Shown here one piece after another: positions 26,794 through 35,384 of a stretch of DNA of 64,000 nucleotides; the stretch's first letter is position 1, and every line of letters begins with the position of its first letter. The stretch covers positions 186,001-250,000 of the forward strand of contig NZ_WHIW01000002.1 in assembly GCF_009295635.1 (NCBI RefSeq), in the 5' to 3' direction. A program made the position numbers and the translations under genes. Source of the DNA: Alkalilimnicola sp. S0819 (lineage in GTDB: Bacteria > Pseudomonadota > Gammaproteobacteria > Nitrococcales > WHIW01). The notes beneath the pieces were generated by a model. The model saw nothing but the letters and a program-made list of their open reading frames with translations. It searched no databases and had not been told where the DNA came from.

Positions 26794-28055
26794 TGGAAAA
26801 TACCACTGCCTTTGTCATGACCCATGAATCGGATCCCCACCGCCGGGCGACCTCGCTCAGCGTGCAGGCCTTGAGCCTGGTGCGCTCGCTGGGCCGGCGT
26901 GGCGTGCGGGTGGTGCGTCTGCACCCCAACCATCTGGATGCGGGATTGCGCTCGCGCTATTGCGCCGCCGTGGAGCCTTGTCCCGACCTCTATCAGTCGG
27001 AAACGCGGCTGCTGGAGTTTCTCGAAGGGCTCGCGCAGCGCCATCCGGGCCGCCGCGTGCTCATCCCCGCCAGCGATGACTGCGCCTGGTTCCTCGCCAC
27101 CCACCGCGAACGCCTGGGCACGCACTTCCAATTGCCGGTTCCCGCCCGTGGCGTGATGGAGCGCATCATAGACAAACGAGCGCAGTACGAGGCGGCCGAA
27201 GCCCTGGGCGTGCCGGTGCCCGAGACCTGGTATCCCGAGAGCCAGGCCGAACTGCGCGAGCTGCTGCCGAAACTGCGCAACTATCCCTATGTCATCAAGC
27301 CCACCGTGGCGCATCGCTGGCGGCTGGCCTCGATGCGCCGGGTTTCCGCCGGGCGCAAGGGCATACGGGTGGCCGATGCCCGGGAGTTGCTGGACGCCTA
27401 CGAGCAGCTGGGCGCCCAGGCGCGGGGCGTAATGCTGCAAGAGGTCATCGGCGGGCGCGATGAACAGCTCTATACCTTCCTCGGCTACTTCGATCGCGAC
27501 GCGCGCCCGCTGGCCTATTGCCTGCGCAGCAAGATCCGCCAGCTGCCGGTGGATTTCGGCTACTGCACCCTCACCGTGACCTGCCGCCAGCCCCAGGTAC
27601 AGACGCAGTCGCTGCGGCTGCTGCGGGGGCTCGGCTACCACGGTCTGGTCGGCGTGGAGTGGAAACTGGATCCGCGCACCGGTTTGTACAAACTCATCGA
27701 GATCAACGCCCGGGCGGTCAATACCATCGGCATCGCCGCCGCCTGCGGGGTGGACCTGCCCTATATCGCCTATCGCGATGCCCTGGGCGAGCCCTTGCCG
27801 CCGGTCACCGACTGGCGACAGGGGGTCAAATGGCGCCGCTTCCTGCAGGACTGGGCCGCGGCCCGCACCCTGCATCGCCAGGGGCGATTGAGCCTGGGCC
27901 AGTGGTGGCGCTCCCTGCGTGGCCCCGCGGTGGGCGCGGTGTTCGCCTGGGATGATCCGGCGCCGTCCGTGGTGGACATGGGGGCGTTCCTGCGGCGCCG
28001 GGCCGGGCGTCGATTGTCGGCGATGCGACGCCCGGCCCCGACGGCGGGCTCATGA
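26793..28055 (+). CDS. ATP-grasp carboxylate-amine ligase-like protein
   Basis: A 420-residue ATP-grasp protein. Visible elements are YVIKPT (nucleotide lysine), MLQEVIGG, the DEQLYTFLGYFD strand and the metal-binding KLIEINARAVNTIG motif. The N-terminal region resembles a pre-ATP-grasp domain (LIPASDDCAWFLA). Such proteins join a carboxylate to an amine through an acyl phosphate; in polysaccharide loci they can attach amino acids. It is coupled to the PrpF-like gene (TGATG) and to the sulfotransferase gene (ATGA). The substrate is not predictable. Confidence 0.85.
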   Translation: MENTTAFVMTHESDPHRRATSLSVQALSLVRSLGRRGVRVVRLHPNHLDAGLRSRYCAAVEPCPDLYQSETRLLEFLEGLAQRHPGRRVLIPASDDCAWFLATHRERLGTHFQLPVPARGVMERIIDKRAQYEAAEALGVPVPETWYPESQAELRELLPKLRNYPYVIKPTVAHRWRLASMRRVSAGRKGIRVADARELLDAYEQLGAQARGVMLQEVIGGRDEQLYTFLGYFDRDARPLAYCLRSKIRQLPVDFGYCTLTVTCRQPQVQTQSLRLLRGLGYHGLVGVEWKLDPRTGLYKLIEINARAVNTIGIAAACGVDLPYIAYRDALGEPLPPVTDWRQGVKWRRFLQDWAAARTLHRQGRLSLGQWWRSLRGPAVGAVFAWDDPAPSVVDMGAFLRRRAGRRLSAMRRPAPTAGS

Positions 28056-29098
28056 GCAGTCAACGGGCAGGGGAAATGGTGCATTTCATGGTTGAGGATC
28101 CGGCAGGAGGTATTCCGGGGGCTGGAGAGCGATTCGATGGCCCGCTTTTCATCGTCGGCATGCCCCGTTCGGGCACCAAGTTGCTGCGTACCCTGGTCAA
28201 CCGTCACAGCCAGGTCGGCCTGCCGGAGTACGAATCCCACTTCATTCCCTTTTATGCCCGCAGCGGGCTGAACTGGGAGCGCTTGCGGGACCCCCAGCGC
28301 TTTCATCGCTTTCATCGGCGGATCGCCCGCAGCAACTTCGGCCGTGGTCTGGGCGCGGAACTGCCCTCCGCCGAGCGCTGGCGCGGGGCGGTGCGCGAAT
28401 GGAGCTGCGCGGGGGTGATGGAAGCGCTCTTTCGCCTCTTCGCCCAGGCCCGGGGCAAGCGCATCTGGGGGGACAAGACGCCGCTGTATCTGCGGGAGTT
28501 GCCGCTGTTGAGCACGCTTTATCCCGGCGCGCGTTTCGTGCACATCGTGCGCGACGTGCGGGACTACTGCCTGTCGGCCCGCGCCGCCTGGGGCAAGCAT
28601 CCGCTGCGCGCCGCCCAGCGCTGGCACGACGATGTGGCGGCCTGCCGACGGGCGGGTGCGGAACTCGGCCCCGCGCGCTATCTGGAGCTGCGCTACGAGG
28701 ATCTGCTCACCGATCCCGAGCGGCTGATGCGCCGGCTAAGTGCTTTCCTGGGATTGCCCTACGAGCCGGCCACCACCGTGCCCGACAAGGATGCGGAGAA
28801 TCTGGGGGCAGCGCGGGGGGCGCGGCGCATCGTCAGCGGCAACACGGCGAAATGGCGCTCTGCCATGAGTGCTCGGGAGATTGCCCGCATCGAGGCCATT
28901 TGCGCGCCGGTGCTGCGGGACTGCGGCTATCCGCTCGGTCACCACCGGGGGCCGGCGCGCCGGGTGAGCCGGCTGCGCCTGGGCGCCTTGCGCGCCGGCG
29001 ATGCCCTGCGCATGGCGCGGCACGTGCTGGGGGCGGAAGCCCGGTTTACGGACGCGCTGCGTTCGCTGCGCGGAAAATTCATCTATCGCACACGCTGA
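28052..29098 (+). CDS. Sulfotransferase family protein
   Basis: A 348-residue PAPS-dependent sulfotransferase-like enzyme. The 5'-phosphosulfate-binding loop is FIVGMPRSGTKLLRTLVNRH, the 3'-phosphate-binding region is HIVRDVRDYCLSA, and RYEDLLTDPERLMRRLSAFLG is the usual downstream motif. It would transfer sulfate to a hydroxyl or amine of the polysaccharide or its precursor. No PAPS-synthesis genes are present in the window, so the donor must come from general sulfur metabolism. Confidence 0.87.
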   Translation: MSSQRAGEMVHFMVEDPAGGIPGAGERFDGPLFIVGMPRSGTKLLRTLVNRHSQVGLPEYESHFIPFYARSGLNWERLRDPQRFHRFHRRIARSNFGRGLGAELPSAERWRGAVREWSCAGVMEALFRLFAQARGKRIWGDKTPLYLRELPLLSTLYPGARFVHIVRDVRDYCLSARAAWGKHPLRAAQRWHDDVAACRRAGAELGPARYLELRYEDLLTDPERLMRRLSAFLGLPYEPATTVPDKDAENLGAARGARRIVSGNTAKWRSAMSAREIARIEAICAPVLRDCGYPLGHHRGPARRVSRLRLGALRAGDALRMARHVLGAEARFTDALRSLRGKFIYRTR

Positions 29099-29114
29099 GG
29101 GGGCGCAACAGGCA

Positions 29115-30275
29115 ATGGAATTGCAGGTGCTGGATGGGCTGCGGGATCGGCCCGGGGTGGTGCGCGCCTGGCGCACCTTGGTGGAGCAGGGGGATCACGC
29201 TTATTTCCTGTCCTGGGGATGGATGGAAGCCTGGCTGGACACCGCCGCAAGCTATGGTGCGCGGCCGCAGCTGGCGCTGTTCTCCGACGCCCAGGGTCCG
29301 GCGGCCGCCTGTTTCCTGGGGCGCCGGCGGCGTCTGCGCCATGGCTTCATACCCGCGCGCAGCCTGCACCTGAACAGCAGCGGTGTGCCCGCCCTGGACC
29401 GCATCTGTATCGAGTTCAACGCCGTGCCTTGCCGCCCGGATGTGGCCCCGACCCTGCCGGCGCTGCTGCAGGGCCTGCCCGGTGGTTGGGATGAGCTGGT
29501 GCTGCCGGGGCTGGACCGGGAGGCCTTCCCCGGCGCGAGTCTCGGTCAGGCTCCCCGGGGATACCGGCTGGAGGTCCGCCGGGATACCTCGGCGCACTAC
29601 GTGGACCTGGCGCCGCTGCGAGCGGGGCAGGATTACTTGGCCCTGCTGAGTGCGAACACTCGCGCCCAGATACGACGTGCCCGGCGCCGCTACGCGGAGC
29701 GCGGTGAGTGGCAAGTGGAAGAGGCCGCCACCCTGGCGGAGGCGGAGGCGCTGTTCGAGCAGTTGCTCGGCCTGCACCGGGCCATGTGGGCACAGCGGGG
29801 CAGCCCGAGCAACTTCGATACCGATTACGTCCTCGCTTTCCATCGTCGGCTGATACGCCAACGTTTCCATGCGGGCGACATACAATTGCTGCGCTTCTCG
29901 GTGGACGGAGAGCCGGTGGGCTGTCTGTACAACTTTCGCCATCAGGGGCGGGTGTACGCCTACCAGAGTGGCTTTCGGTTCGAGTCCGACAACCGGCTCA
30001 AGCCCGGCCTGGCCTGTCATAGCGCGGCCGTGGAACACAATGCCCGGCAGGGTCACCGGCGCTATGAGCTTCTGGCCGGTGATGGTCAATACAAGGCGAG
30101 TCTCGCCACCGGCCGGGGGCGTTTGCTCTGGTGCACGCTGCAAAAGCCCAGACCCCAGTTCTGGGTGGAGCGCCAGGCCCGTGCCCTGCGTCAGGCCCTG
30201 CACGCCGCGCGCATGAGCAGGCGTGGTGGGGGGGCCGTCCTTGCCAACGCGGACAAATCGGGAGCCGAAACATGA
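29115..30275 (+). CDS. CelD/BcsL-type GNAT acyltransferase
   Basis: A 386-residue protein of the Acetyltransf_6 group. The core ANTRAQIRRARRRYAERG and the later VDGEPVGCLYNFRHQGRVYAY plus LLAGDGQYKASLA are characteristic. Proteins of this type occur in exopolysaccharide loci and are thought to acylate amino groups on sugars. ATG 29115 follows the sulfotransferase stop by 16 bp; its 3' end overlaps the deacetylase gene. A second, more divergent copy is at 40044-41411. Confidence 0.84.
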   Translation: MELQVLDGLRDRPGVVRAWRTLVEQGDHAYFLSWGWMEAWLDTAASYGARPQLALFSDAQGPAAACFLGRRRRLRHGFIPARSLHLNSSGVPALDRICIEFNAVPCRPDVAPTLPALLQGLPGGWDELVLPGLDREAFPGASLGQAPRGYRLEVRRDTSAHYVDLAPLRAGQDYLALLSANTRAQIRRARRRYAERGEWQVEEAATLAEAEALFEQLLGLHRAMWAQRGSPSNFDTDYVLAFHRRLIRQRFHAGDIQLLRFSVDGEPVGCLYNFRHQGRVYAYQSGFRFESDNRLKPGLACHSAAVEHNARQGHRRYELLAGDGQYKASLATGRGRLLWCTLQKPRPQFWVERQARALRQALHAARMSRRGGGAVLANADKSGAET

Positions 30276-31375
30276 GCGATACCCTACGGCGTGGCGCATA
30301 CGACGAGGTGGCACCCCTGGTGGTGACCGTGGATACCGAAGCCGATGATGCCTGGCGACATCCGGACCGCATCGGGTTGGCCAATATGGCGCAGATACCG
30401 CGCTTCCAGGCCTTGTGCGAGCGTTTCGGGATCAGGCCCACCTATCTGCTCGCTTACGAATGCGCAACGAGCCCGGAGGCCCTGGCCGTGCTAGGCCCCA
30501 TCGTCGCCCGCGATGCCTGCGAACTGGGTCATCACCTGCACTGTTGGTCCACGCCGCCCTTCGAGCGCCAGGGTGCGCCGGGCATAGATGACGCCTGGCT
30601 GCATGCCTATCAGTACGAGCTGCCGGAGCAGCTGTTCATCGACAAGGCGGAAACCCTGCGCGAGGCGATCATTCACCATTACGGGGTGAACCCCCGCGCC
30701 CATCGAGCGGGGCGCTGGGGCGTGGATGCGCGCACCCTGCGGTGGCTGGCAGAGCGCGGTTTTGTGGTGGACTCCTCGGTGCTGCCCTTGCGCAGCCTGC
30801 GTCGTTGCCGCGGTCGAGATGCCCAGGGCCCGGAATTCCACACCGCCGATCCGCGAGCCCATTACGTGACCGAGCCGGGCTGCGGCAATCTGGTGGAATT
30901 GCCGGCGACCATCGACGTGCCGGATTCCTTCATCGCTCGTGGCTGTGCCGGTTGGCTGCGTCGCGGCCTGCCGGGCGCGGGGCCGGTTTCCCGGGTATTT
31001 CAGCATCACCGGGTCGGGGGCGGTCGACGCCTGTGCCCCGATCCACGCTATCCGCGGGGGGCTCTGTCCCAGGCCGTGGGTCGGGCGGCACGGGCCCCGG
31101 GGCGGGTAGTGAACCTGTCGCTGCATTCCTCGGAGCTTTTGCTCGGGTGCAGCCCTTTCTCGCGCACGCGGGAGCAGGCCGACGCGGTGTGGGCCAGGTT
31201 GACGGAAGTCTTTGCCAAGGCCCGCGAACTGGGGCTGCGCCCCATGACGCTCAGCGAGGCGGCGCTGCAGTGGCGCTGCCAGCAGGGCGAGCCCTTCGCG
31301 CCAGACGCCGTACTGTCGGGCCTTGACGACGTTTCGGCCAGCCCCAAGCGCGAGCCCTTCTCACGGCAAGTGTGA
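30272..31375 (+). CDS. NodB-like polysaccharide deacetylase
   Basis: A 367-residue member of carbohydrate esterase family 4-like proteins. The metal-site Asp motif is VTVDTEADD, the His pair region is LGHHLHCW, and RAGRWGVDARTLRWLAERGFVVDSSV is the third conserved block. No signal peptide is visible, so it probably acts in the cytoplasm on a lipid-linked or nucleotide-linked sugar. Deacetylation followed by acylation (the GNAT gene overlaps it by 4 bp) would swap N-acetyl for another group. Confidence 0.85.
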   Translation: MSDTLRRGAYDEVAPLVVTVDTEADDAWRHPDRIGLANMAQIPRFQALCERFGIRPTYLLAYECATSPEALAVLGPIVARDACELGHHLHCWSTPPFERQGAPGIDDAWLHAYQYELPEQLFIDKAETLREAIIHHYGVNPRAHRAGRWGVDARTLRWLAERGFVVDSSVLPLRSLRRCRGRDAQGPEFHTADPRAHYVTEPGCGNLVELPATIDVPDSFIARGCAGWLRRGLPGAGPVSRVFQHHRVGGGRRLCPDPRYPRGALSQAVGRAARAPGRVVNLSLHSSELLLGCSPFSRTREQADAVWARLTEVFAKARELGLRPMTLSEAALQWRCQQGEPFAPDAVLSGLDDVSASPKREPFSRQV

Positions 31376-31448
31376 GCCAAGCCACCCTTTGGTCGTTCCC
31401 CTGAAAACTGAGACCCAGTCGCTGCCGGGTCTGTGATTCGAGTCATGG

Positions 31449-31464
31449 TGGCACTCATCGTGCG
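31449..31464 (+). promoter_or_regulatory. Possible sigma-54 (-24/-12) promoter
   Basis: TGGCAC at 31449-31454 and TGC at 31461-31463 give the required GG-N10-GC spacing (consensus TGGCAC-N5-TTGC, one mismatch in the -12 element). It lies 87 bases before the lyase start codon in the only sizeable gap of this part of the locus, which also contains a small GCGACG/CGTCGC hairpin (31488-31504). Confidence 0.4.
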
Positions 31465-31550
31465 GCCCCTAGGATGCCTCCTCGGACGCGACGGGTCTCG
31501 TCGCTCGGGCAATGTTGCCTTCCGGAGACAGACTTTAGGGTGAATCCGAT

Positions 31551-32819
31551 ATGAAGAATGCGATGACGATTGCAATGGGCCTGGCGCTGGGTTTGGGCGC
31601 CACGGCCGCCGGCGCGCTGCCGGTGATTCCGGGGGCCTCCGGTTTCGGCATGGATACCCCGGCGGGTCGTGGCGGCAAGGTGATCAAGGTAACCAACCTC
31701 AACGCCAGCGGTCCCGGCTCCCTGAAGGCCTGCATCGACGCCAGCGGGCCGCGGGTGTGCGTATTCGAGGTCTCCGGCACCATCCGCCTGAACCGCGATC
31801 TGCGCATCGAGAAGCCCTACCTGACCATTGCCGGGCAGACCGCGCCTTCACCGGGCATTACCCTGCGCGGCGCACCGCTGGCCGTGGCCAACACCCATGA
31901 TGTGCTGATCCAGCATCTGCGCATCCGCGTAGGCGATGACGCCAACGGCGCCGGTGGCGCCTCCCCGGACAACCGGGACGGCTTGCAGATCATTGCCGGC
32001 AAGGCGCCGGTGAAGAACGTGGTGGTGGACCATGTCTCGGTGTCTTGGGGCGTCGACGAGAACTTCCAGCTCTGGCATACCGGCGTGAGCGATATCACCA
32101 TCCGAAACTCCATCTCCAGCGAGGCGCTGCACGACTCCATCCACCCCAAGGGCCCCCATTCCATGGGGATCATTGTCGGGCCGGACATCAAGCGGGTGAC
32201 CCTCACCGGCAACCTGTTCGCTCACAACAACGCCCGCAACCCGCGCCTCAAGAAAGGTTCCGAAACCGAGTTCCACAATAATGTGGTCTACAACTGGGGC
32301 AACCACGCGCTGGACACCGAGGGTGACGCCAACCTGGTGGGCAACTACTTCAAGAAAGGCGCGGATACCCGCGGCAGCTGTGTCCATGAACGTGCCCCCT
32401 CGGCGCTGTATATGGCCGATAACATCGGCTGCGGCTTCACCGACAGCCGTTCGCCCACGGTGCGGCAGTCCGGCTACAAGCCGCTCGCGGCCCGCGACGC
32501 CTACGATTATGTGCTGACGTACGCCGGTGCGCGCCCCGCGGATCGGGACAGCGTCGATCAGCGGGTGGTCAACGATGTGAAGAGCGGCAGTGGTCGGATC
32601 ATCGGCAGCCAGCGACAGGTGGGGGGCTGGCCCAGCCTGGCGGTGAATACCCGCCCGCTGCAGCTGCCCGCCAACCCCAACGGCGATGATAACCGCGACG
32701 GTTACACCAACCTGGAAGAGTGGCTGCACGCTTACGCACGGGAAGTGGAGCAGGGCAATGCCGGCCCCACGATTCCGAAGGCGCCGACGGATCTGCAGGT
32801 GGACGTGCTCTATCCCTGA
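31551..32819 (+). CDS. Secreted polysaccharide lyase family 1 (pectate-lyase-like) protein
   Basis: A 422-residue protein with a signal peptide (residues 1-23, ending GALP). It has the right-handed beta-helix pattern of PL1 enzymes: GLQIIAGKAPVKNVVVDHVS, ISSEALHDSIHPKGPHSMG, and the family block ARNPRLKKGSETEFHNNVVY with the expected Arg. A C-terminal EF-hand-like calcium motif is NPNGDDNRDGYTNLEEW. PL1 enzymes cleave polyuronates by beta-elimination, which fits a uronic-acid polymer made by this locus. A strong terminator follows. Confidence 0.88.
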   Translation: MKNAMTIAMGLALGLGATAAGALPVIPGASGFGMDTPAGRGGKVIKVTNLNASGPGSLKACIDASGPRVCVFEVSGTIRLNRDLRIEKPYLTIAGQTAPSPGITLRGAPLAVANTHDVLIQHLRIRVGDDANGAGGASPDNRDGLQIIAGKAPVKNVVVDHVSVSWGVDENFQLWHTGVSDITIRNSISSEALHDSIHPKGPHSMGIIVGPDIKRVTLTGNLFAHNNARNPRLKKGSETEFHNNVVYNWGNHALDTEGDANLVGNYFKKGADTRGSCVHERAPSALYMADNIGCGFTDSRSPTVRQSGYKPLAARDAYDYVLTYAGARPADRDSVDQRVVNDVKSGSGRIIGSQRQVGGWPSLAVNTRPLQLPANPNGDDNRDGYTNLEEWLHAYAREVEQGNAGPTIPKAPTDLQVDVLYP

Positions 32820-32852
32820 CCGGGCGGGGCGCCGCCCCGTACCGCCCCTGAG

Positions 32853-32892
32853 AAAATCTCCCTCCGCGCTGGTCGCGGGGGGAGATTTTTCG
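32853..32892 (+). terminator. Rho-independent terminator after the lyase gene
   Basis: AAAATCTCCC (32853-32862) pairs with GGGAGATTTT around a loop that itself contains CCGCG/CGCGG, ending in a run of Ts. It closes the transcription unit of the lyase. Confidence 0.9.
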
Positions 32893-32949
32893 TTTTACCG
32901 CCCCCATTCCCGGTACGGATAAGGATTCCGGCAGGGAGACAGCAAGAAC

Positions 32950-34122
32950 ATGAACGCAACACTCCGGCAGGGTCCGGCGCCGGTGCCCCCGGCCGCAGGC
33001 GGGCTGCGGGTCTGCCATATCATCGACACCCTCAAATACGGCGGCGCCGAGCGCCAGTTCGTCAGCATCCTCAATGCCATGCCCGTGGCGAAGAAGTTCG
33101 CCGTGGTGCTGCGTGACCAGGGTCAGCCCGGATTCGCCGCGCAGCTGGCCCCGGAGATTACCTTGCGCCGAAGCTTCATGCGCGTGCGCAGCAGCCCCTG
33201 GCAGATCTGGCGCCTCGCGCGCTGGTTGCGCCGCCAGCGCATCGATGTGGTGCATACCCACATGTTCTGGCCCAGCCTCTACGGCACCCTGGCCGCGCGG
33301 TTGGCGGGCGTGCCGGTGGTCGTCACCACCGACCACGGCATAGGCGCCTGGAAACGCCCGCGTCACCATTGGCTGGATGGCCAGTTGATTGGGCGCGCGG
33401 CGGACTTGCGCTTTTGCGTCTCCGGCCACATAGCCCGAATGCTGCACGAACGCTGCGGCGTGCCGGCGCGCAAGCTGCAGCTGGTGGTCAACGGCACCGA
33501 GGTGCCGGAACCGGTGTCGGTGGGGGAGCGCCCGGTGGTGCGGATAGGCACCCTGGGGCGCATGGTCTGGCAGAAGGATTTTCGCACACTCATCGAGGCG
33601 GCGGCGCTGCTGCGCGATTGGGGGCTGCCCTTCGAGCTGTGCCTGCTGGGGGATGGGCCGCAACGCGCCGAACTGGAAACGCTGGTCCGCCAGCGAGGCT
33701 TGGGCGGGCAGGTGAGCATGCCCGGTTTCCAGTCCGATGTGGATGGCTGGCTGCGCCGCTTCGATATCTTCGCGCTCTCCTCGGTGGAAGAGGGGCAGCC
33801 GGTATCCCTGCTGGAGGCCATGGCCCGCGGGCTGGCGGTGGCCGCCACCCGGGTGGGGGCGATTCCCGCCACCTTGCGCGACGGGCAGGAAGGTTTGCTG
33901 GTGCGCCCGGGCAGTGCGGCGGAGCTGGCCGAAGCGCTGGGCCGCCTGTGCACCGATGCGGACTTGCGCCGCCGATTGGGCGAGGCCGCCCGGGAACGGG
34001 TGCTTCGCGAGTTCTCCAGCGAGGCGCTGGCAAGGCGTTATCTGGCGGTCTATGCCCGTTTGTACGCGCGGCGCGGCGGTGGCGATGCCTTCCCGGCGAG
34101 CGCTCGTACGGAACAGGGGTGA
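32950..34122 (+). CDS. Glycosyltransferase family 4 protein (1)
   Basis: A 390-residue GT-B enzyme. The N-terminal domain has CHIIDTLKYGGAERQFV and the donor-facing VVHTHMFWPSLYG; the C-terminal domain has VRIGTLGRMVWQKDFRTLI, LCLLGDGPQRAELE and the nucleotide-sugar EX7E-like SSVEEGQPVSLLEAMARG. It is cytoplasmic or peripheral at the inner membrane. Donor and linkage cannot be read from sequence. First of three consecutive GT4 genes after the terminator at 32853. Confidence 0.88.
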   Translation: MNATLRQGPAPVPPAAGGLRVCHIIDTLKYGGAERQFVSILNAMPVAKKFAVVLRDQGQPGFAAQLAPEITLRRSFMRVRSSPWQIWRLARWLRRQRIDVVHTHMFWPSLYGTLAARLAGVPVVVTTDHGIGAWKRPRHHWLDGQLIGRAADLRFCVSGHIARMLHERCGVPARKLQLVVNGTEVPEPVSVGERPVVRIGTLGRMVWQKDFRTLIEAAALLRDWGLPFELCLLGDGPQRAELETLVRQRGLGGQVSMPGFQSDVDGWLRRFDIFALSSVEEGQPVSLLEAMARGLAVAATRVGAIPATLRDGQEGLLVRPGSAAELAEALGRLCTDADLRRRLGEAARERVLREFSSEALARRYLAVYARLYARRGGGDAFPASARTEQG

Positions 34123-34172
34123 AAGCCTTGCCCCGCTGAGACCCTGACGACAAGGAACACGGAGAGACATCA

Positions 34173-35384
34173 ATGCAGGACGCAGCACCAGGCGCCGCGA
34201 GGGAAGCGGCGCCCGTGGTTTTTCTGTTGAATTCCCTGCAGGTGGGGGGGTCCGAGAAGAAGATGGTCGCCCTGCTGGGCGCCCTGCATCGCAGGGGCTG
34301 GCCAGTGCACCTGATCTACCTCAATCCGCCCCATACCCTGCTGGCCCAGCTGGACCCGGGCGTGCCGCGGCTGTGTCTGGAGCGCCGTGGCAAGCTGGAC
34401 TGGCGTGCGGTGCGAACCCTGGGCGCCTATATGCGGGAACACGGCGTGGGCAGCATTCACTGCGTGAACCGATACCCCATGTTGTACGGCTATCTGGTCG
34501 CGCCCCGCGACGATGCGGGCCGCCGTTTCCATGTCTATCTCAATAGCACGCGTCTGCCGAACCGGGTCGAAGAAGCCAAGATGCTGCTCTATCGCCTGGT
34601 GCTGCGCCGCGCCCGGCGCGTGGTGTTCGGCTGTCGTTTCCAGCAAAGCCAATGGCTGCGTCGTTATCGTTTGCCGCCCGAGCGTTGCACGTACATCTAC
34701 AACGGTGTGGATACCGCCCGCTTCGATCCGCTGGCGGCGCCTCGCGATGGGGGCGGGGTAACGGTGGGGCGTGCTCCCGGGGAGCTGGTACTGGGCATGG
34801 TCGGCCAGTGCCTGCCGAAAAAAGGCTATCCGGATTATCTGCACGCACTGGCGCGCCTGCGCGCCGAGGGCCATCCGGTGCGCGGCCTGGTCGTGGGCGA
34901 TGGGCCGGAGCGCGCCCGGCTGCAGGCTCTGGCGCAGTCGCTGGGGGTGCCGGTGCATTGGGCGGGGGAACTGTCCGATGTGCGCCCGGCCCTGCTGGCC
35001 ATGGACATTTTCCTGCTCACCTCGGTGGCCTCCGAAACCTTCTCCAATGCCGCGCTGGAGGCCATGGCCATGGGGCTGCCCGTGGTGCTCTCCCGCCTGG
35101 GCGGAGCGGCGGAAATGGTCGAGGAAGGCGTGAACGGCCATATCTATCCCGCCGGGGATGTGGAACGCCTGGTCGCGCGGCTGCGCCCTCTGGTGACCGA
35201 CCCCAGGCATCGCGCTCGCCTGGCCGCCGCCGCCAGGCCCCGGGTGCAGCGGCGCTTCGGCATCGAGCGCATGATCGCGGCGTATGAGCAGGCATTGGGG
35301 GCCGCGGGAATGCCCGCGGCGAGCGCGGCACCCGGTGCGGCAGATGCCGGCGTGGCGAGCATGGGTTCCGGGAGGCAGGCATGA
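34173..35384 (+). CDS. Glycosyltransferase family 4 protein (2)
   Basis: A 403-residue GT-B enzyme with FLLNSLQVGGSEKKMVALL at the start, YIYNGVDTARFDP at the domain hinge, LGMVGQCLPKKGYPDYL, VVGDGPERARLQ and the EX7E-like segment SVASETFSNAALEAMAMG. Most similar in style to its upstream neighbour; the two may have arisen by duplication. The 3' end overlaps the next glycosyltransferase gene by 4 bp. Confidence 0.88.
   Translation: MQDAAPGAAREAAPVVFLLNSLQVGGSEKKMVALLGALHRRGWPVHLIYLNPPHTLLAQLDPGVPRLCLERRGKLDWRAVRTLGAYMREHGVGSIHCVNRYPMLYGYLVAPRDDAGRRFHVYLNSTRLPNRVEEAKMLLYRLVLRRARRVVFGCRFQQSQWLRRYRLPPERCTYIYNGVDTARFDPLAAPRDGGGVTVGRAPGELVLGMVGQCLPKKGYPDYLHALARLRAEGHPVRGLVVGDGPERARLQALAQSLGVPVHWAGELSDVRPALLAMDIFLLTSVASETFSNAALEAMAMGLPVVLSRLGGAAEMVEEGVNGHIYPAGDVERLVARLRPLVTDPRHRARLAAAARPRVQRRFGIERMIAAYEQALGAAGMPAASAAPGAADAGVASMGSGRQA

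Noticed and set aside
31464-31550. Cyclic-di-GMP riboswitch in the lyase leader
   Set aside because: The leader has only a small GCGACG/CGTCGC hairpin and lacks the conserved two-stem GEMM sequence.
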